A stretch of DNA of 64,000 nt from Chitinophaga varians (GTDB lineage: Bacteria > Bacteroidota > Bacteroidia > Chitinophagales > Chitinophagaceae), in assembly GCF_012641275.1 (NCBI RefSeq), contig NZ_JABAIA010000004.1, positions 372,001-436,000 on the forward strand, in the 5' to 3' direction. Positions 36,869 to 45,840 of the stretch are shown in pieces. Positions within the stretch are counted from its first letter, which is position 1; each line of letters opens with the position of its first letter. A program made the translations under genes and the position numbers. Below the pieces are notes generated by a model, which saw only the letters and a list, made by a program, of their open reading frames with translations, was not told the DNA's origin and made no database searches.

Positions 36869-37941
36869 TAGCTATTGTACAGCCACTGGTGCCGCATTAC
36901 AGAGAGCATTTCTTTAACCGCCTGCGCGAGCAGGCGCCGTTTGAACTGTATTGTTACAACGGAGCGGAAGTAATGCAAAAGCAAAACCTGTCGGCCGGCA
37001 GTACTTCCGTCAAACCATTGCCTGCCTGGAGCATAGGGCCTTTTGTACTTTATAACCCGCTACGTCTTTTAAAATCAGACTATAAGGTGCTGGTGCTGAT
37101 GCTCAATTTTGCACATATATCTACCTGGATAATCCTGTTGTTGAAACCTTTCCTCAAACAAAAGGTGGTGCTTTGGGGCCACGGAATTTCCGTGAAGAGG
37201 TATGTGCAGGAAGAGCAGCAGCCCAGCCGCCTGCTGAAATGGATGATACAACTGGCAGATGCCACCTGGTTCTATACTGCCAGTGAAATGGCGTTATGGC
37301 GACAGGTCATCCCGGCCATGAACGCCGTGTCGCTGAATAATACCATCTCGGAAGTGGAACAGATCATACAACAACCTCTTCCTGACAAGACAGCCTTACG
37401 GGAAAAGTATGGTGTTCGCGCCAGGAGAGTGTTGATCTACTGCGCCCGGTTTAATGAAACGGGACGGCGCATTGACCTGCTGTTAAAAGTCATTGCGGAA
37501 ACCGATCCGGCGGAATATGGCTTTGTCATTATCGGAGCGGGAAAATACAAACCTGACTTCAGCGGTTATCCGCATGTGATCGACTTTGGTGCGGTGTACG
37601 ACCCGGCGGTGAAGCAGGAGTTGTTTGGCCTGGCAGATCTTTATTTTCAGCCAGGGTGGGTTGGATTGTCCGCCGTGGAAGCTATGGCTTATGGTAAGCC
37701 GGTATGCACTTTCAAACGTAGCGAAACGATATTGCAATGTGTGGAATACGGCTACATCAAAGACGGTAATAACGGGTTGATCTTTGAGAGTATGGAGCAC
37801 TGCCTGCATACGCTGCGTACCATTTCCGATGATGCGATCTATACTATGGGGCAGCAGGCCAGGCGCTTTGTAAAAGAGAACCTGACGATGACAGGCATGG
37901 TTGACAATGCGTCGCATTCGCTGCATGCAATGATCCAATAA
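36865..37941 (+). CDS. Glycosyltransferase family 4-like
   Basis: The 358-residue protein starts MIAIVQPLVPHYREHFFNRL, a pattern of GT4 enzymes acting on lipid-linked acceptors, and has the donor site GLSAVEAMAYGKPVCTF with the E-X7-E-like spacing. It overlaps the propeller gene by four bases, which suggests coupled synthesis. Substrates are unknown. Confidence 0.87.
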   Translation: MIAIVQPLVPHYREHFFNRLREQAPFELYCYNGAEVMQKQNLSAGSTSVKPLPAWSIGPFVLYNPLRLLKSDYKVLVLMLNFAHISTWIILLLKPFLKQKVVLWGHGISVKRYVQEEQQPSRLLKWMIQLADATWFYTASEMALWRQVIPAMNAVSLNNTISEVEQIIQQPLPDKTALREKYGVRARRVLIYCARFNETGRRIDLLLKVIAETDPAEYGFVIIGAGKYKPDFSGYPHVIDFGAVYDPAVKQELFGLADLYFQPGWVGLSAVEAMAYGKPVCTFKRSETILQCVEYGYIKDGNNGLIFESMEHCLHTLRTISDDAIYTMGQQARRFVKENLTMTGMVDNASHSLHAMIQ

Positions 37942-37951
37942 TAATCATTTT

Positions 37952-39082
37952 ATGAAGATACTTTTCATTGTTCCTTCCTACAAGCCGGCCTATGTGTACG
38001 GCGGGCCGGTTGTGGTAATTGCCCGCCTGGCAGAACAGCTGACGCAGATGGGACATACCGTTGAGGTCTATACTACCACCGCTAACGGCGGAAAGGAGCT
38101 GGAGATACCAGCCAATAGCACCATCGTGGTGGATGGCGTAAAGGTGACCTACTTTAAACGGATCACCGGTGACCATACACATGTGTCGCCCGCTTTATGG
38201 AAAGCAGTTTGGACTAATGCACGGCTGTTCGATAAAATACATATTCACTCATGGTGGAATTTCCTGGTGATCGGCGCTTCCTTTATATGCAAGTGGAAAA
38301 AACTGAAACCATTGCTGTCGCCTCACGGTATGTTCTGCGATTATGTGCTCACTGCCAGGAACAGCCGTAGCAAACAGCTGCTGCATAAGGTGATGGGCAA
38401 ACAGCTGCTGCGTAACACTTATCTGCATGTCTCCTCTGAAATGGAATGGAAGGAGTGCCAGCAGATAAATAAAGGCTGGGAAGGGGGGCAGGTGTTTAAC
38501 CTCGTGCATCTTCCCGGGGACAGCTATACACGCCATGATAACAACGCATTCACCATTAGCTTCCTTTCACGCGTGGACCCCAAAAAGGGATTGGACCTCC
38601 TGATACAGGCGCTCTCAGGGGTATCGTTCCCGTACCGTTTGCAGATTGCGGGCACGGGCGATGAAAAGTATGTGTTGGAACTGAAGGACCTGGTGGCACA
38701 GTTGGATATGAAGGACAAAGTGGACTGGGTAGGTTGGAAAGGCAATGAGGATAAGTTTCATTTCCTTGCTGCCACCGACCTTTTTGCCCTCACCTCCCGT
38801 AATGAAAACTTTGCGATCGTGGTCATAGAAGCCTTATATGCCGGCACACCCGTATTGATCAGCGACCAGGTAGGATTGGCCGGCTACGTGCGGGACCATA
38901 ACCTGGGTTGGATTACACCGATAGACAACGTGGCGGCCATTACCCGCCAGTTGGAGGAAGCTTACCGCGATAAATTACGGCGGGAGTATATTTCCCGCCA
39001 TGCGCCCGGGCAGGTCCGCGATGATTTTAATGATGCCAGGCTGGCGTCTTCTTATGTTCAACTGTACGAAAAATGTAATTAG
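37952..39082 (+). CDS. Glycosyltransferase family 4
   Basis: This 376-residue GT-B enzyme begins KILFIVPSYKPAYVYGGPVV and has FLSRVDPKKGLDLLIQAL, IAGTGDEKYV and the donor motif ENFAIVVIEALYAGTPVLIS. It is the clearest GT4 of the operon. The next gene's ATG follows its stop codon directly with no gap. Confidence 0.92.
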   Translation: MKILFIVPSYKPAYVYGGPVVVIARLAEQLTQMGHTVEVYTTTANGGKELEIPANSTIVVDGVKVTYFKRITGDHTHVSPALWKAVWTNARLFDKIHIHSWWNFLVIGASFICKWKKLKPLLSPHGMFCDYVLTARNSRSKQLLHKVMGKQLLRNTYLHVSSEMEWKECQQINKGWEGGQVFNLVHLPGDSYTRHDNNAFTISFLSRVDPKKGLDLLIQALSGVSFPYRLQIAGTGDEKYVLELKDLVAQLDMKDKVDWVGWKGNEDKFHFLAATDLFALTSRNENFAIVVIEALYAGTPVLISDQVGLAGYVRDHNLGWITPIDNVAAITRQLEEAYRDKLRREYISRHAPGQVRDDFNDARLASSYVQLYEKCN

Positions 39083-39988
39083 ATGGAATTGGCAGTGATA
39101 ATACTCACCTATAACGAATCATTGCATCTGGCACGCTGTATACGTAGCCTGAGGCCCATAGTGAGCAGTATTTATGTGGTAGACGCTTTTTCCACTGACG
39201 ACACAGTGGCCATCGCAGAAAGCTATGGAGCGAAGGTGCTTCAGCGTAAATGGGTCAATTATGCGGACCAGTTTCAATGGGCGTTGGACCATGCGGGCAT
39301 CACAGCCCCCTGGGTGATGCGCATGGATGCAGATGAATACCTGGAACCAGGACTGGTAAAGGAGATAGCCGCACGTCTGGACAACATGCCGGAAAATATA
39401 ACGGGAATATACATACGCAGGAAGGTATTGTTTAAGGGAAAATGGATCCGGTACGGCGGCTTTTACCCACATACGCTCCTGAGAATCTGGCGCAACGGGG
39501 TGGGAAGCATTGAGCAACGCTGGATGGATGAACATGTCGTATTGTCTGATGGCAATACCCTGCGGTTCAATGAGCATATTGTGGATGACAACCTGAACTC
39601 AATCCACTGGTGGGTAAATAAGCATAACAACTATGCCATCAGGGAAATGGTGGACCTGCTGAATATCCGTTACAGCTTCTGGCAATCGGACGACCGTTTG
39701 TTGAAAGCACACGGATCGCAGGCCAAACGCAAACGGTTCCTTAAGGAAAAGGTTTACGCTGCACTATCGCCGGGGATGCGGGCCTCCATGTATTTTCTTT
39801 TCCGCTATGTGCTGCGCTGCGGGTTCCTGGACGGCTACAAAGGCTTCTTATTCCATTTCATGCAGGGCTACTGGTATCGTTTGCTCGTAGACGTTAATGT
39901 GCAGGAGTTCCAACAAAAGCTGAAGGGAGGAGAAAGCAAGGAGGATATTATGGCATTACTGAAACAGGATTATAACATTCATATCTGA
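39083..39988 (+). CDS. Glycosyltransferase family 2
   Basis: The 301-residue GT-A enzyme opens with LAVIILTYNESLHLARCIRS and has the metal-binding MRMDADEYL region (about 80). It is cytoplasmic with a C-terminal amphipathic stretch. It resembles the WcaE/WaaE-like GT2 group, but the donor sugar is not readable. Its start codon abuts the preceding stop. Confidence 0.92.
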   Translation: MELAVIILTYNESLHLARCIRSLRPIVSSIYVVDAFSTDDTVAIAESYGAKVLQRKWVNYADQFQWALDHAGITAPWVMRMDADEYLEPGLVKEIAARLDNMPENITGIYIRRKVLFKGKWIRYGGFYPHTLLRIWRNGVGSIEQRWMDEHVVLSDGNTLRFNEHIVDDNLNSIHWWVNKHNNYAIREMVDLLNIRYSFWQSDDRLLKAHGSQAKRKRFLKEKVYAALSPGMRASMYFLFRYVLRCGFLDGYKGFLFHFMQGYWYRLLVDVNVQEFQQKLKGGESKEDIMALLKQDYNIHI

Positions 39989-39994
39989 TATTAT

Positions 39995-40576
39995 ATGGCA
40001 ACCAATCTCGCGGCATTTAACACCGGTAATTATTATGCCGGACCGAAATGGAAAGTACTGGCCTGGTACTTCTGCAACTATTATGTGCTTAATAGCGCTT
40101 TCCCGTGGCCATATGTGTTGAAACGTGCGTTGCTGAGGTTGTTCGGCGCCAGGGTAGGCAAAGGCCTGGTCATAAAGACAAAGGTGCGGATCAAGTACCC
40201 GTGGCGATTGACCATTGGTGACCATTGCTGGCTGGGGGAAGGGGTCTGGATCGATAACCTGGCAGATGTGACCCTGGGCGATCACGTATGTATTTCACAG
40301 GGCGCACTGTTGCTGACAGGGAACCACGATTATAAACGGCCGGATTTCCCTTACCGGCTCGGAGATATCCATATCGAAGACGGTGCCTGGATTGGCGCTA
40401 TGGCGGTAGTATCTGCGGGCGTCACCTGCGGATCGCACAGTGTGCTTACGGTAAACAGCCTGGCTTCAAAAGATCTGCAGCCCTGGCTGATTTATTCCGG
40501 AAGCCCCGCCGTAGCAGTGCGTAAGCGGGAAATGGTAACGCATCCTGTCACTTTCCTAAATATGGCGGCCATATGA
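39995..40576 (+). CDS. wcaF: Left-handed beta-helix acetyltransferase, WcaF-like
   Basis: The 193-residue protein has an N-terminal membrane-associating stretch (WYFCNYYVLNSAFPWPYVLK), then hexapeptide repeats (about 70-170, IGDHCWLGEGVWIDNLADVT and SQGALLLTGNHDY) with the family histidine in GNHDY. It should acetylate a sugar of the repeat unit, as WcaF does in colanic acid synthesis. It overlaps the Wzi gene by four bases. Confidence 0.88.
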   Translation: MATNLAAFNTGNYYAGPKWKVLAWYFCNYYVLNSAFPWPYVLKRALLRLFGARVGKGLVIKTKVRIKYPWRLTIGDHCWLGEGVWIDNLADVTLGDHVCISQGALLLTGNHDYKRPDFPYRLGDIHIEDGAWIGAMAVVSAGVTCGSHSVLTVNSLASKDLQPWLIYSGSPAVAVRKREMVTHPVTFLNMAAI

Positions 40577-42006
40577 GAAAAAGCGCCGTTTTGTTATTGT
40601 TTATATGCATGTGGGGGCGGCTGCAGGGACAACATTGGCTCACCGACTCGCTTGAAGTACATGCCGGCGCCATCGGTACGGTGGCGACAAAAGACTATAT
40701 GCCCTTGTGGCTGGTGTCGAAGCGCTTCGGGACCATCAGTGACCGCAAGGGTGATATGTCGGCGCATGTAGGGTTCTCCGGGCAACAGGTATGGCAGGAG
40801 CGTTTTTATCTCAGGCTGGGGCTGGACGTATATAACAACAACCAATTTGGCAGCACTTTTATTGAACAGGGATTTATAAAAGCGGGATATAAGAACTGGG
40901 AGATACGCGCCGGGCGGTATGAAGAGATTATCGGGGAAGTAGACCCCTTGCTGAGCAGCGGCTCCCTGGGAGTCAGCGGCAATGCGCTGCCTATCCCAAA
41001 GATAGGGTTGGCAGTAACAAAATACACCAATGTGCCCTGGACAAACGGATGGCTACAGTTTAAAGGGCTGATCAGCCATGGCTGGATGGGAAAAGAACAG
41101 TTCATTAAAAACGCCTGGCTGCATGAAAAAAACTTCTATCTCCGCATAGGAAAAAACAAGCTCAAATTATTTGGCGGCATACAGCATTATGCCGTTTGGG
41201 GTGGCAGCCGTAAGGACCTTCCGGCCATCACCCGGAACTGGCAAGGGTTTATGGATGTATTGCTGGTGAAAACAAAAGACGACGGCACAGTAGGTGATGC
41301 GAATATACAACCCAACCGGCCAGGTGATCACCGTGGTGTCATCGAGGGAGGGATCGACTGGGAGAATGAACAACTGGCGCTGCACCTCTATCACCAGACG
41401 CCGTTTGAATCAGGTCAGGGCATCGATATCCGGAACATCGATCGGCTGCTTGGTATTAGCTATACCAACAAAAAGCCCGGTGGCTGGCTAAGTAAAATAG
41501 TGGCAGAGTTTATTTATACCCGGCAGTCGAACGACTTCTACCTGCAACGTCTCAGGGAAAGTTATTATAACAACGGCGTGTACCTGACCGGTTGGGACTA
41601 TCATGAGCGTATCATTGGAACACCGCTGTTTACAGACAGGTACAGGGCGCAACATTATTTTACCGGCGTAAAACCACTGGACTGGGATCTGCCAAAGGAT
41701 TCGCTCCGCGGGAAAGGCGGCAACATCATCAATAACCGTATTGTGGGCGGGCATATCGGCTTCCAGTACCGCCTCATGGGGAAATTATCCGGCAAGACGC
41801 TGATCACCTATACACAAAACTATGGCACTTATACCAACCCGGCCTTGTTTACGCCTGCAAAGCGGCAATGGTATACGCTGGAGGAGCTGCAGTACCAGTT
41901 GCCCGGGAAAGGCTTGCTGCTCAGAGCATCGCTGGCGGTAGACCAGGGACAGCTGACCAACAATGTAGGGTTTTTACTGGGTGTCCTGTGGAGCTGGAAA
42001 ATGTAA
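40573..42006 (+). CDS. wzi: Capsule assembly Wzi-family outer membrane protein
   Basis: This 477-residue protein has a signal peptide (1-19, ending RLQGQ) and repeated aromatic beta-strands of a barrel (WEIRAGRYEEIIGEVD, FYLRIGKNKLKLFGGIQHYA, IGFQYRLMGKLSGKTLITYT), with an aromatic C-terminus. The Wzi family anchors capsular polymer at the cell surface. It suggests the product is retained at least partly as a capsule. Confidence 0.88.
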   Translation: MRKSAVLLLFICMWGRLQGQHWLTDSLEVHAGAIGTVATKDYMPLWLVSKRFGTISDRKGDMSAHVGFSGQQVWQERFYLRLGLDVYNNNQFGSTFIEQGFIKAGYKNWEIRAGRYEEIIGEVDPLLSSGSLGVSGNALPIPKIGLAVTKYTNVPWTNGWLQFKGLISHGWMGKEQFIKNAWLHEKNFYLRIGKNKLKLFGGIQHYAVWGGSRKDLPAITRNWQGFMDVLLVKTKDDGTVGDANIQPNRPGDHRGVIEGGIDWENEQLALHLYHQTPFESGQGIDIRNIDRLLGISYTNKKPGGWLSKIVAEFIYTRQSNDFYLQRLRESYYNNGVYLTGWDYHERIIGTPLFTDRYRAQHYFTGVKPLDWDLPKDSLRGKGGNIINNRIVGGHIGFQYRLMGKLSGKTLITYTQNYGTYTNPALFTPAKRQWYTLEELQYQLPGKGLLLRASLAVDQGQLTNNVGFLLGVLWSWKM

Positions 42007-42024
42007 GATTTAAATATAACGTAT

Positions 42025-43248
42025 ATGCGTAAACGAGTATTACTGATAAGCGGGAATTTCTCACCGGAGCCAACCGGCATTGGAAAATATAACGGCGAAA
42101 TGATCGGCTGGCTGGCGGACAACGGCTGCGACTGTACGGTCGTTACCACCTATCCCTACTATCCGCAATGGAAGGTGCAGCCGCCCTATGACCGTATGCG
42201 AAACTGGTTTAGCAAAGAAACGGCCGGGAACATCACGGTATACAGGTGCCCGCAGTATGTGCCCGCCAACCCTTCCGGAAAGAAGCGGATGTTGCAGGAT
42301 GTTTCGTTTGCCGCATCAGCGTTTGTTAAGATAATGCAACTGGTATTCCGGCGCAAATTCGATATCGTGATCACAGTGGCCCCGCCGTTTCACCTGGGCC
42401 TGCTGGCCATACTGTACAGGAAACTACGCGACGCTGTTTTCGTATACCATGTGCAGGACCTGCAGATAGAAGCCGCAAGGGACCTGGCAATGATCCGGTC
42501 TAAACGCCTTATCAACACGATGTTGAAAGTGGAGCAATTCATTTTTCGAAGTGCAGATCATGTCAGTAGTATTGCGGACGGCATGATCCGGAAAATAAGC
42601 GATAAAACCGGAAGGGAGGTCCTTTTCTTCCCCAATTGGGTGGATGTGTCCAGGTACCATCCGTTAACCGGTAAGGAAGCCCTGAAAGAAGCATTTGGCT
42701 TTGCGGCCACCGATAAGATTGTTTTGTATTCAGGGGCGATAGGCGAGAAACAGGGGCTGGAATCATTGCTGCATGCGGCCGCAGCATGGCAGCACCAGCC
42801 GGATATCCGGTTCCTTATCTGTGGCTCAGGGCCTTATAAAGCAAGGCTGGAACAAATGGCGGAACAACTGCAACTGAAAAATACCACTTTCCTGCCGTTG
42901 CAACCTGCGGGGCAGTTTAATCAGTTCCTGAATATGGCAGATGTGCATCTGGTGATCCAAAAGTCGCATGCCAGTGACCTGGTAATGCCTTCCAAGCTGA
43001 GCACCATACTGGCAGTAGGCGGCATCGCCCTGATCACTGCCAACTCCGGCACGGGCTTGCACGAACTGGTGAGCAGGCATAATATCGGGATACTGGTAGA
43101 TGCCGAAAACCAGGAGGCTTTGCAGGCGGGCATCGGTAAGGCCATATCACAAAACACGGCAGATATTGCCAGAAATGCACGCGATTATGCGGCAGCCCAT
43201 CTTTCCATTTCAGGTGTAATGGCGCGCTTTAAAGAACAGGTGGCATAG
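42025..43248 (+). CDS. wcaI: WcaI-family glycosyltransferase
   Basis: The 407-residue GT4 protein starts RVLLISGNFSPEPTGIGKYN and continues TTYPYYPQWKVQPPYDR, as WcaI proteins of colanic-acid-type loci do. The donor region is MPSKLSTILAVGGIALITAN. WcaI is predicted to add a fucose or another early sugar in E. coli; the exact linkage here is unknown. The last base of its stop codon is the first base of a possible GTG start of the next gene. Confidence 0.9.
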   Translation: MRKRVLLISGNFSPEPTGIGKYNGEMIGWLADNGCDCTVVTTYPYYPQWKVQPPYDRMRNWFSKETAGNITVYRCPQYVPANPSGKKRMLQDVSFAASAFVKIMQLVFRRKFDIVITVAPPFHLGLLAILYRKLRDAVFVYHVQDLQIEAARDLAMIRSKRLINTMLKVEQFIFRSADHVSSIADGMIRKISDKTGREVLFFPNWVDVSRYHPLTGKEALKEAFGFAATDKIVLYSGAIGEKQGLESLLHAAAAWQHQPDIRFLICGSGPYKARLEQMAEQLQLKNTTFLPLQPAGQFNQFLNMADVHLVIQKSHASDLVMPSKLSTILAVGGIALITANSGTGLHELVSRHNIGILVDAENQEALQAGIGKAISQNTADIARNARDYAAAHLSISGVMARFKEQVA

Positions 43249-43277
43249 TGCTATTATTGATCAACTATCTCTTTTTT

Positions 43278-44663
43278 ATGTTGAACCGGTACCTTAAGAT
43301 TTGCAGCGTCCAGTTGATTGCACTGGATTTTATTTCTCTGAATGTCCTTTTTTACCTCATCAGTTTCTGGCTGCGGCGATATGACCGCATGCAGGATATC
43401 AATGTGGATATTTTCCTGGCAGCATCCAATCTCTCATGGATGGTGGCGCTGTATACCACAGGCATATATTTTCTGAGCCAGCAATTGTCCTTTGACCGTA
43501 TCACCCGGAAAACCGCACAGAGCATTCTGCTGTACTTATTGTTGCTGTTGTTGTTCCTTTTCTTCTCCAAACAATTATATTCCCGCCTGTTTATCCTGAT
43601 GTACTGCACGGGATTTATCCTGGTAGTATTATTGGGGCGTTGGACCTTTTACCGGGTTACCAGCCATATCATGCATCGCAGGGGAGTGGAAAAAAAAGTG
43701 GTGATACTGGGGTATAACGAGTTGTCGAAAGAACTGGCCGGCAAATTGCTGGAAGATAACAGTAATCTCAAATTTGAAGGTTATTTTGAAGACCAGCATA
43801 ATGTGCATGAACTCTCTTATTACCCGGTAATCGGCAACCTGGCGGCTTGTGTGCCATATGCACAGGCTAATAATATCCGTGAGATCTATTCTACTTTGTC
43901 GCCCGAAAAATTTCCGTACCTGTATACGCTGGCCAGGGAAGCCGAATTAAATCTGATCCATTTCCGCTTTGTCCCGGATTTTAAATTGTTTGTAAACAGG
44001 CAGATTTTTGTGGACTACTTCAATAACATCCCCATCATATCGCTGCGCGCCGAGCCACTGGACGATATTGCCAACCGGATACGCAAGCGCGTATTCGATA
44101 TTGTATTCAGCAGCCTGGTGATCATCTTTATTTTGAGCTGGCTGATTCCTTTGCTGGCATTGCTGATCAGGCTGGAATCGGCGGGACCGGTATTTTTTAT
44201 TCAGTACCGTACCGGCCGTAATAACCAGAATTTCCGATGCTTCAAACTACGAAGCATGTATGTGAACAAGGACGCTGATGCTAAACAGGCGACACGCCAC
44301 GATAGCCGTTTTACACGTATAGGCCGCATACTCCGGAAAACCAACCTGGATGAGATGCCGCAATTTCTGAATGTCTGGATGGGCCATATGTCAGTTGTAG
44401 GGCCACGCCCTCATATGCTGAGGCATACGGAAGAATATTCCCGTATTATACAACAGTATATGGTCCGTCATTTCCTGAAACCCGGTATTACGGGATGGGC
44501 CCAGGTTAGCGGCCTGCGTGGCGAAGTGACGGACGAAGCTCACCTGCGCAGAAGAATTGAGCACGACATCTGGTACATGGAAAACTGGTCCATATACCTG
44601 GACCTGCGCATTATATTTTTGACGGTCCGGAATACGATCAAAGGAGAGGAAAATGCGTTCTGA
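43278..44663 (+). CDS. wcaJ: Undecaprenyl-phosphate glucose phosphotransferase (WcaJ-type)
   Basis: This 461-residue protein has four N-terminal helices, a CoA-binding-like domain (KKVVILGYNELSKELAGKLL) and a C-terminal bacterial sugar transferase domain (KRVFDIVFSSLVIIFILSWL, FRCFKLRSMYVNKD, LRKTNLDEMPQFLNVWMG, KPGITGWAQVSGLRGE). It starts repeat-unit synthesis by moving glucose-1-phosphate onto undecaprenyl phosphate. I chose ATG 43278; a GTG ten codons earlier (43248) is also open and would overlap wcaI by one base. It is the last gene of the operon. Confidence 0.94.
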   Translation: MLNRYLKICSVQLIALDFISLNVLFYLISFWLRRYDRMQDINVDIFLAASNLSWMVALYTTGIYFLSQQLSFDRITRKTAQSILLYLLLLLLFLFFSKQLYSRLFILMYCTGFILVVLLGRWTFYRVTSHIMHRRGVEKKVVILGYNELSKELAGKLLEDNSNLKFEGYFEDQHNVHELSYYPVIGNLAACVPYAQANNIREIYSTLSPEKFPYLYTLAREAELNLIHFRFVPDFKLFVNRQIFVDYFNNIPIISLRAEPLDDIANRIRKRVFDIVFSSLVIIFILSWLIPLLALLIRLESAGPVFFIQYRTGRNNQNFRCFKLRSMYVNKDADAKQATRHDSRFTRIGRILRKTNLDEMPQFLNVWMGHMSVVGPRPHMLRHTEEYSRIIQQYMVRHFLKPGITGWAQVSGLRGEVTDEAHLRRRIEHDIWYMENWSIYLDLRIIFLTVRNTIKGEENAF

Positions 44664-44679
44664 ATACCTGTTTTTCAGA

Positions 44680-45585
44680 TTAGCCGGACCCGATGGTATT
44701 CATCTGTTTTTTATATGTTCCCGGTGATATCCCTGTTATTTTTTTGAAGATTTTAGAGAAATAGAAGACGTTGTCAAATCCTGTTTGCGTCGCAATTTCG
44801 GTAAAAGTTAGCCGGGTTGTCAGCATCAGGTATTGCGCCCGTTCTATTCTTTTTTCATGTACATATTTGACGGGCCTTTCTCCGGTGTGTTGCTGGAAAA
44901 GGCGCGAAAAATAGTCGGTATGCAGGTTTGCTTTTTTCGCCAGGTGTGTTACTGATAAGTCGCGGTTCAGGTTCAGTTGAATATAGCTGATAATATTCAG
45001 GATTTTTGCCGGTACCTGTCCGGTGTCCATGTGTTTAAATGTCTCCCGGGTCAGGAACCGCGACACCAGCTGGAGAAGAATGCCATGTGTTTCCGTGAAT
45101 ACCGACAGGCTTTGACGGTTATTCAGTTCCTGGTATTCTTTGTAGAAAACATTTTTTTCGTATACGCTCGGGTCGTCAGAGCGGTTAATGCCCCGGCCCG
45201 GGTTTATTTCCAACAGGCGCCTGAAATTCAGTATGTCAATGTCGGTGGCTTTTACCTTCATGATGGCCCTGTTATTTTCAAACAGTGAAATGCCGTCTGA
45301 CGACTCTTCAAAGAACTGGACGAAATATTGACTGAGATAATCAGGGCATATCAGGTTACATAAGGTGAAACTCGGTATAATATAAAGAAAGCCAGCTTCC
45401 AGCCTCACCTGTGCCGAGGCGTCCCATATTTCGCCTGTTCCCGCATCAATATAGTATATCCTGAAATATGGACTGATCACATTTCTGTAGTTCCACCTGG
45501 CGTCCAGCTTCACATAGTCGACGTTCAATAACGTAAATGTCTGTTTTAGCGCTCTTTTAATCATGTGGTACATTTGATTGAACAA
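44680..45585 (-). CDS. AraC-family transcriptional regulator
   Basis: The 301 residues comprise an N-terminal cupin-like sensor (about 30-120) and a C-terminal double helix-turn-helix (about 200-295, DLSVTHLAKKANLHTDYFSR and LTFTEIATQTGFDNVFYFSK). It is divergent from the fucosidase-permease-mutarotase genes and is their likely activator, with fucose or a related sugar as inducer; this is inferred from position. A perfect palindrome lies 42 bases before its start. Two later Met codons (residues 5 and 8) are possible starts. Confidence 0.9.
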   Translation of the reverse strand: MFNQMYHMIKRALKQTFTLLNVDYVKLDARWNYRNVISPYFRIYYIDAGTGEIWDASAQVRLEAGFLYIIPSFTLCNLICPDYLSQYFVQFFEESSDGISLFENNRAIMKVKATDIDILNFRRLLEINPGRGINRSDDPSVYEKNVFYKEYQELNNRQSLSVFTETHGILLQLVSRFLTRETFKHMDTGQVPAKILNIISYIQLNLNRDLSVTHLAKKANLHTDYFSRLFQQHTGERPVKYVHEKRIERAQYLMLTTRLTFTEIATQTGFDNVFYFSKIFKKITGISPGTYKKQMNTIGSG

Positions 45586-45627
45586 CCTGGATTGAAGCGT
45601 CTCTCAGAAACGCTGTTATTTGTTTTT

Positions 45628-45641
45628 ACAATGATCATTGT
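45628..45641. promoter_or_regulatory. Perfect 14-bp palindrome upstream of the AraC regulator
   Basis: ACAATGATCATTGT is its own reverse complement. It lies in the 255-base divergent gap between the AraC gene and the fucosidase gene, 42 bases from the former, and could be an operator for either direction. AraC proteins more often bind direct repeats, so another dimeric factor is possible. Confidence 0.5.
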
Positions 45642-45742
45642 TCTTCCAATGTTAGGATTTTACCATAAAAATAAGTAGTAAATAGTCGGTTTTGTATAAA
45701 AGAAAGTCCTATTAAGCCAAATGTTTGGTAAATATTTCGAAG

Positions 45743-45750
45743 TAAGTTTG
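45743..45750 (+). promoter_or_regulatory. Possible -7 box (TAAGTTTG) of the fucosidase operon
   Basis: TAAGTTTG fits TANNTTTG and gives a leader of about 85 bases. The nearest upstream TTTG (45724-45727) is only 15 bases away, shorter than the usual spacer, as is common at promoters that need an activator. Between them the gap also holds the imperfect dyad CCAAATGTTTGG (45717-45728). Confidence 0.4.
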
Positions 45751-45840
45751 ATTGATCGATTATTAGTTGTCATCATCATTGAAGGCTGCCTGCAAAAAGT
45801 TGACGCCTGCTGGTGGTGATGCCCGGTAAATATAAATTCC

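Noticed and set aside
45717..45728. CCAAATGTTTGG as a regulator site for the fucosidase operon
   Set aside because: Arms are only five bases with a non-symmetrical centre, so on its own it is too weak to list as an operator.
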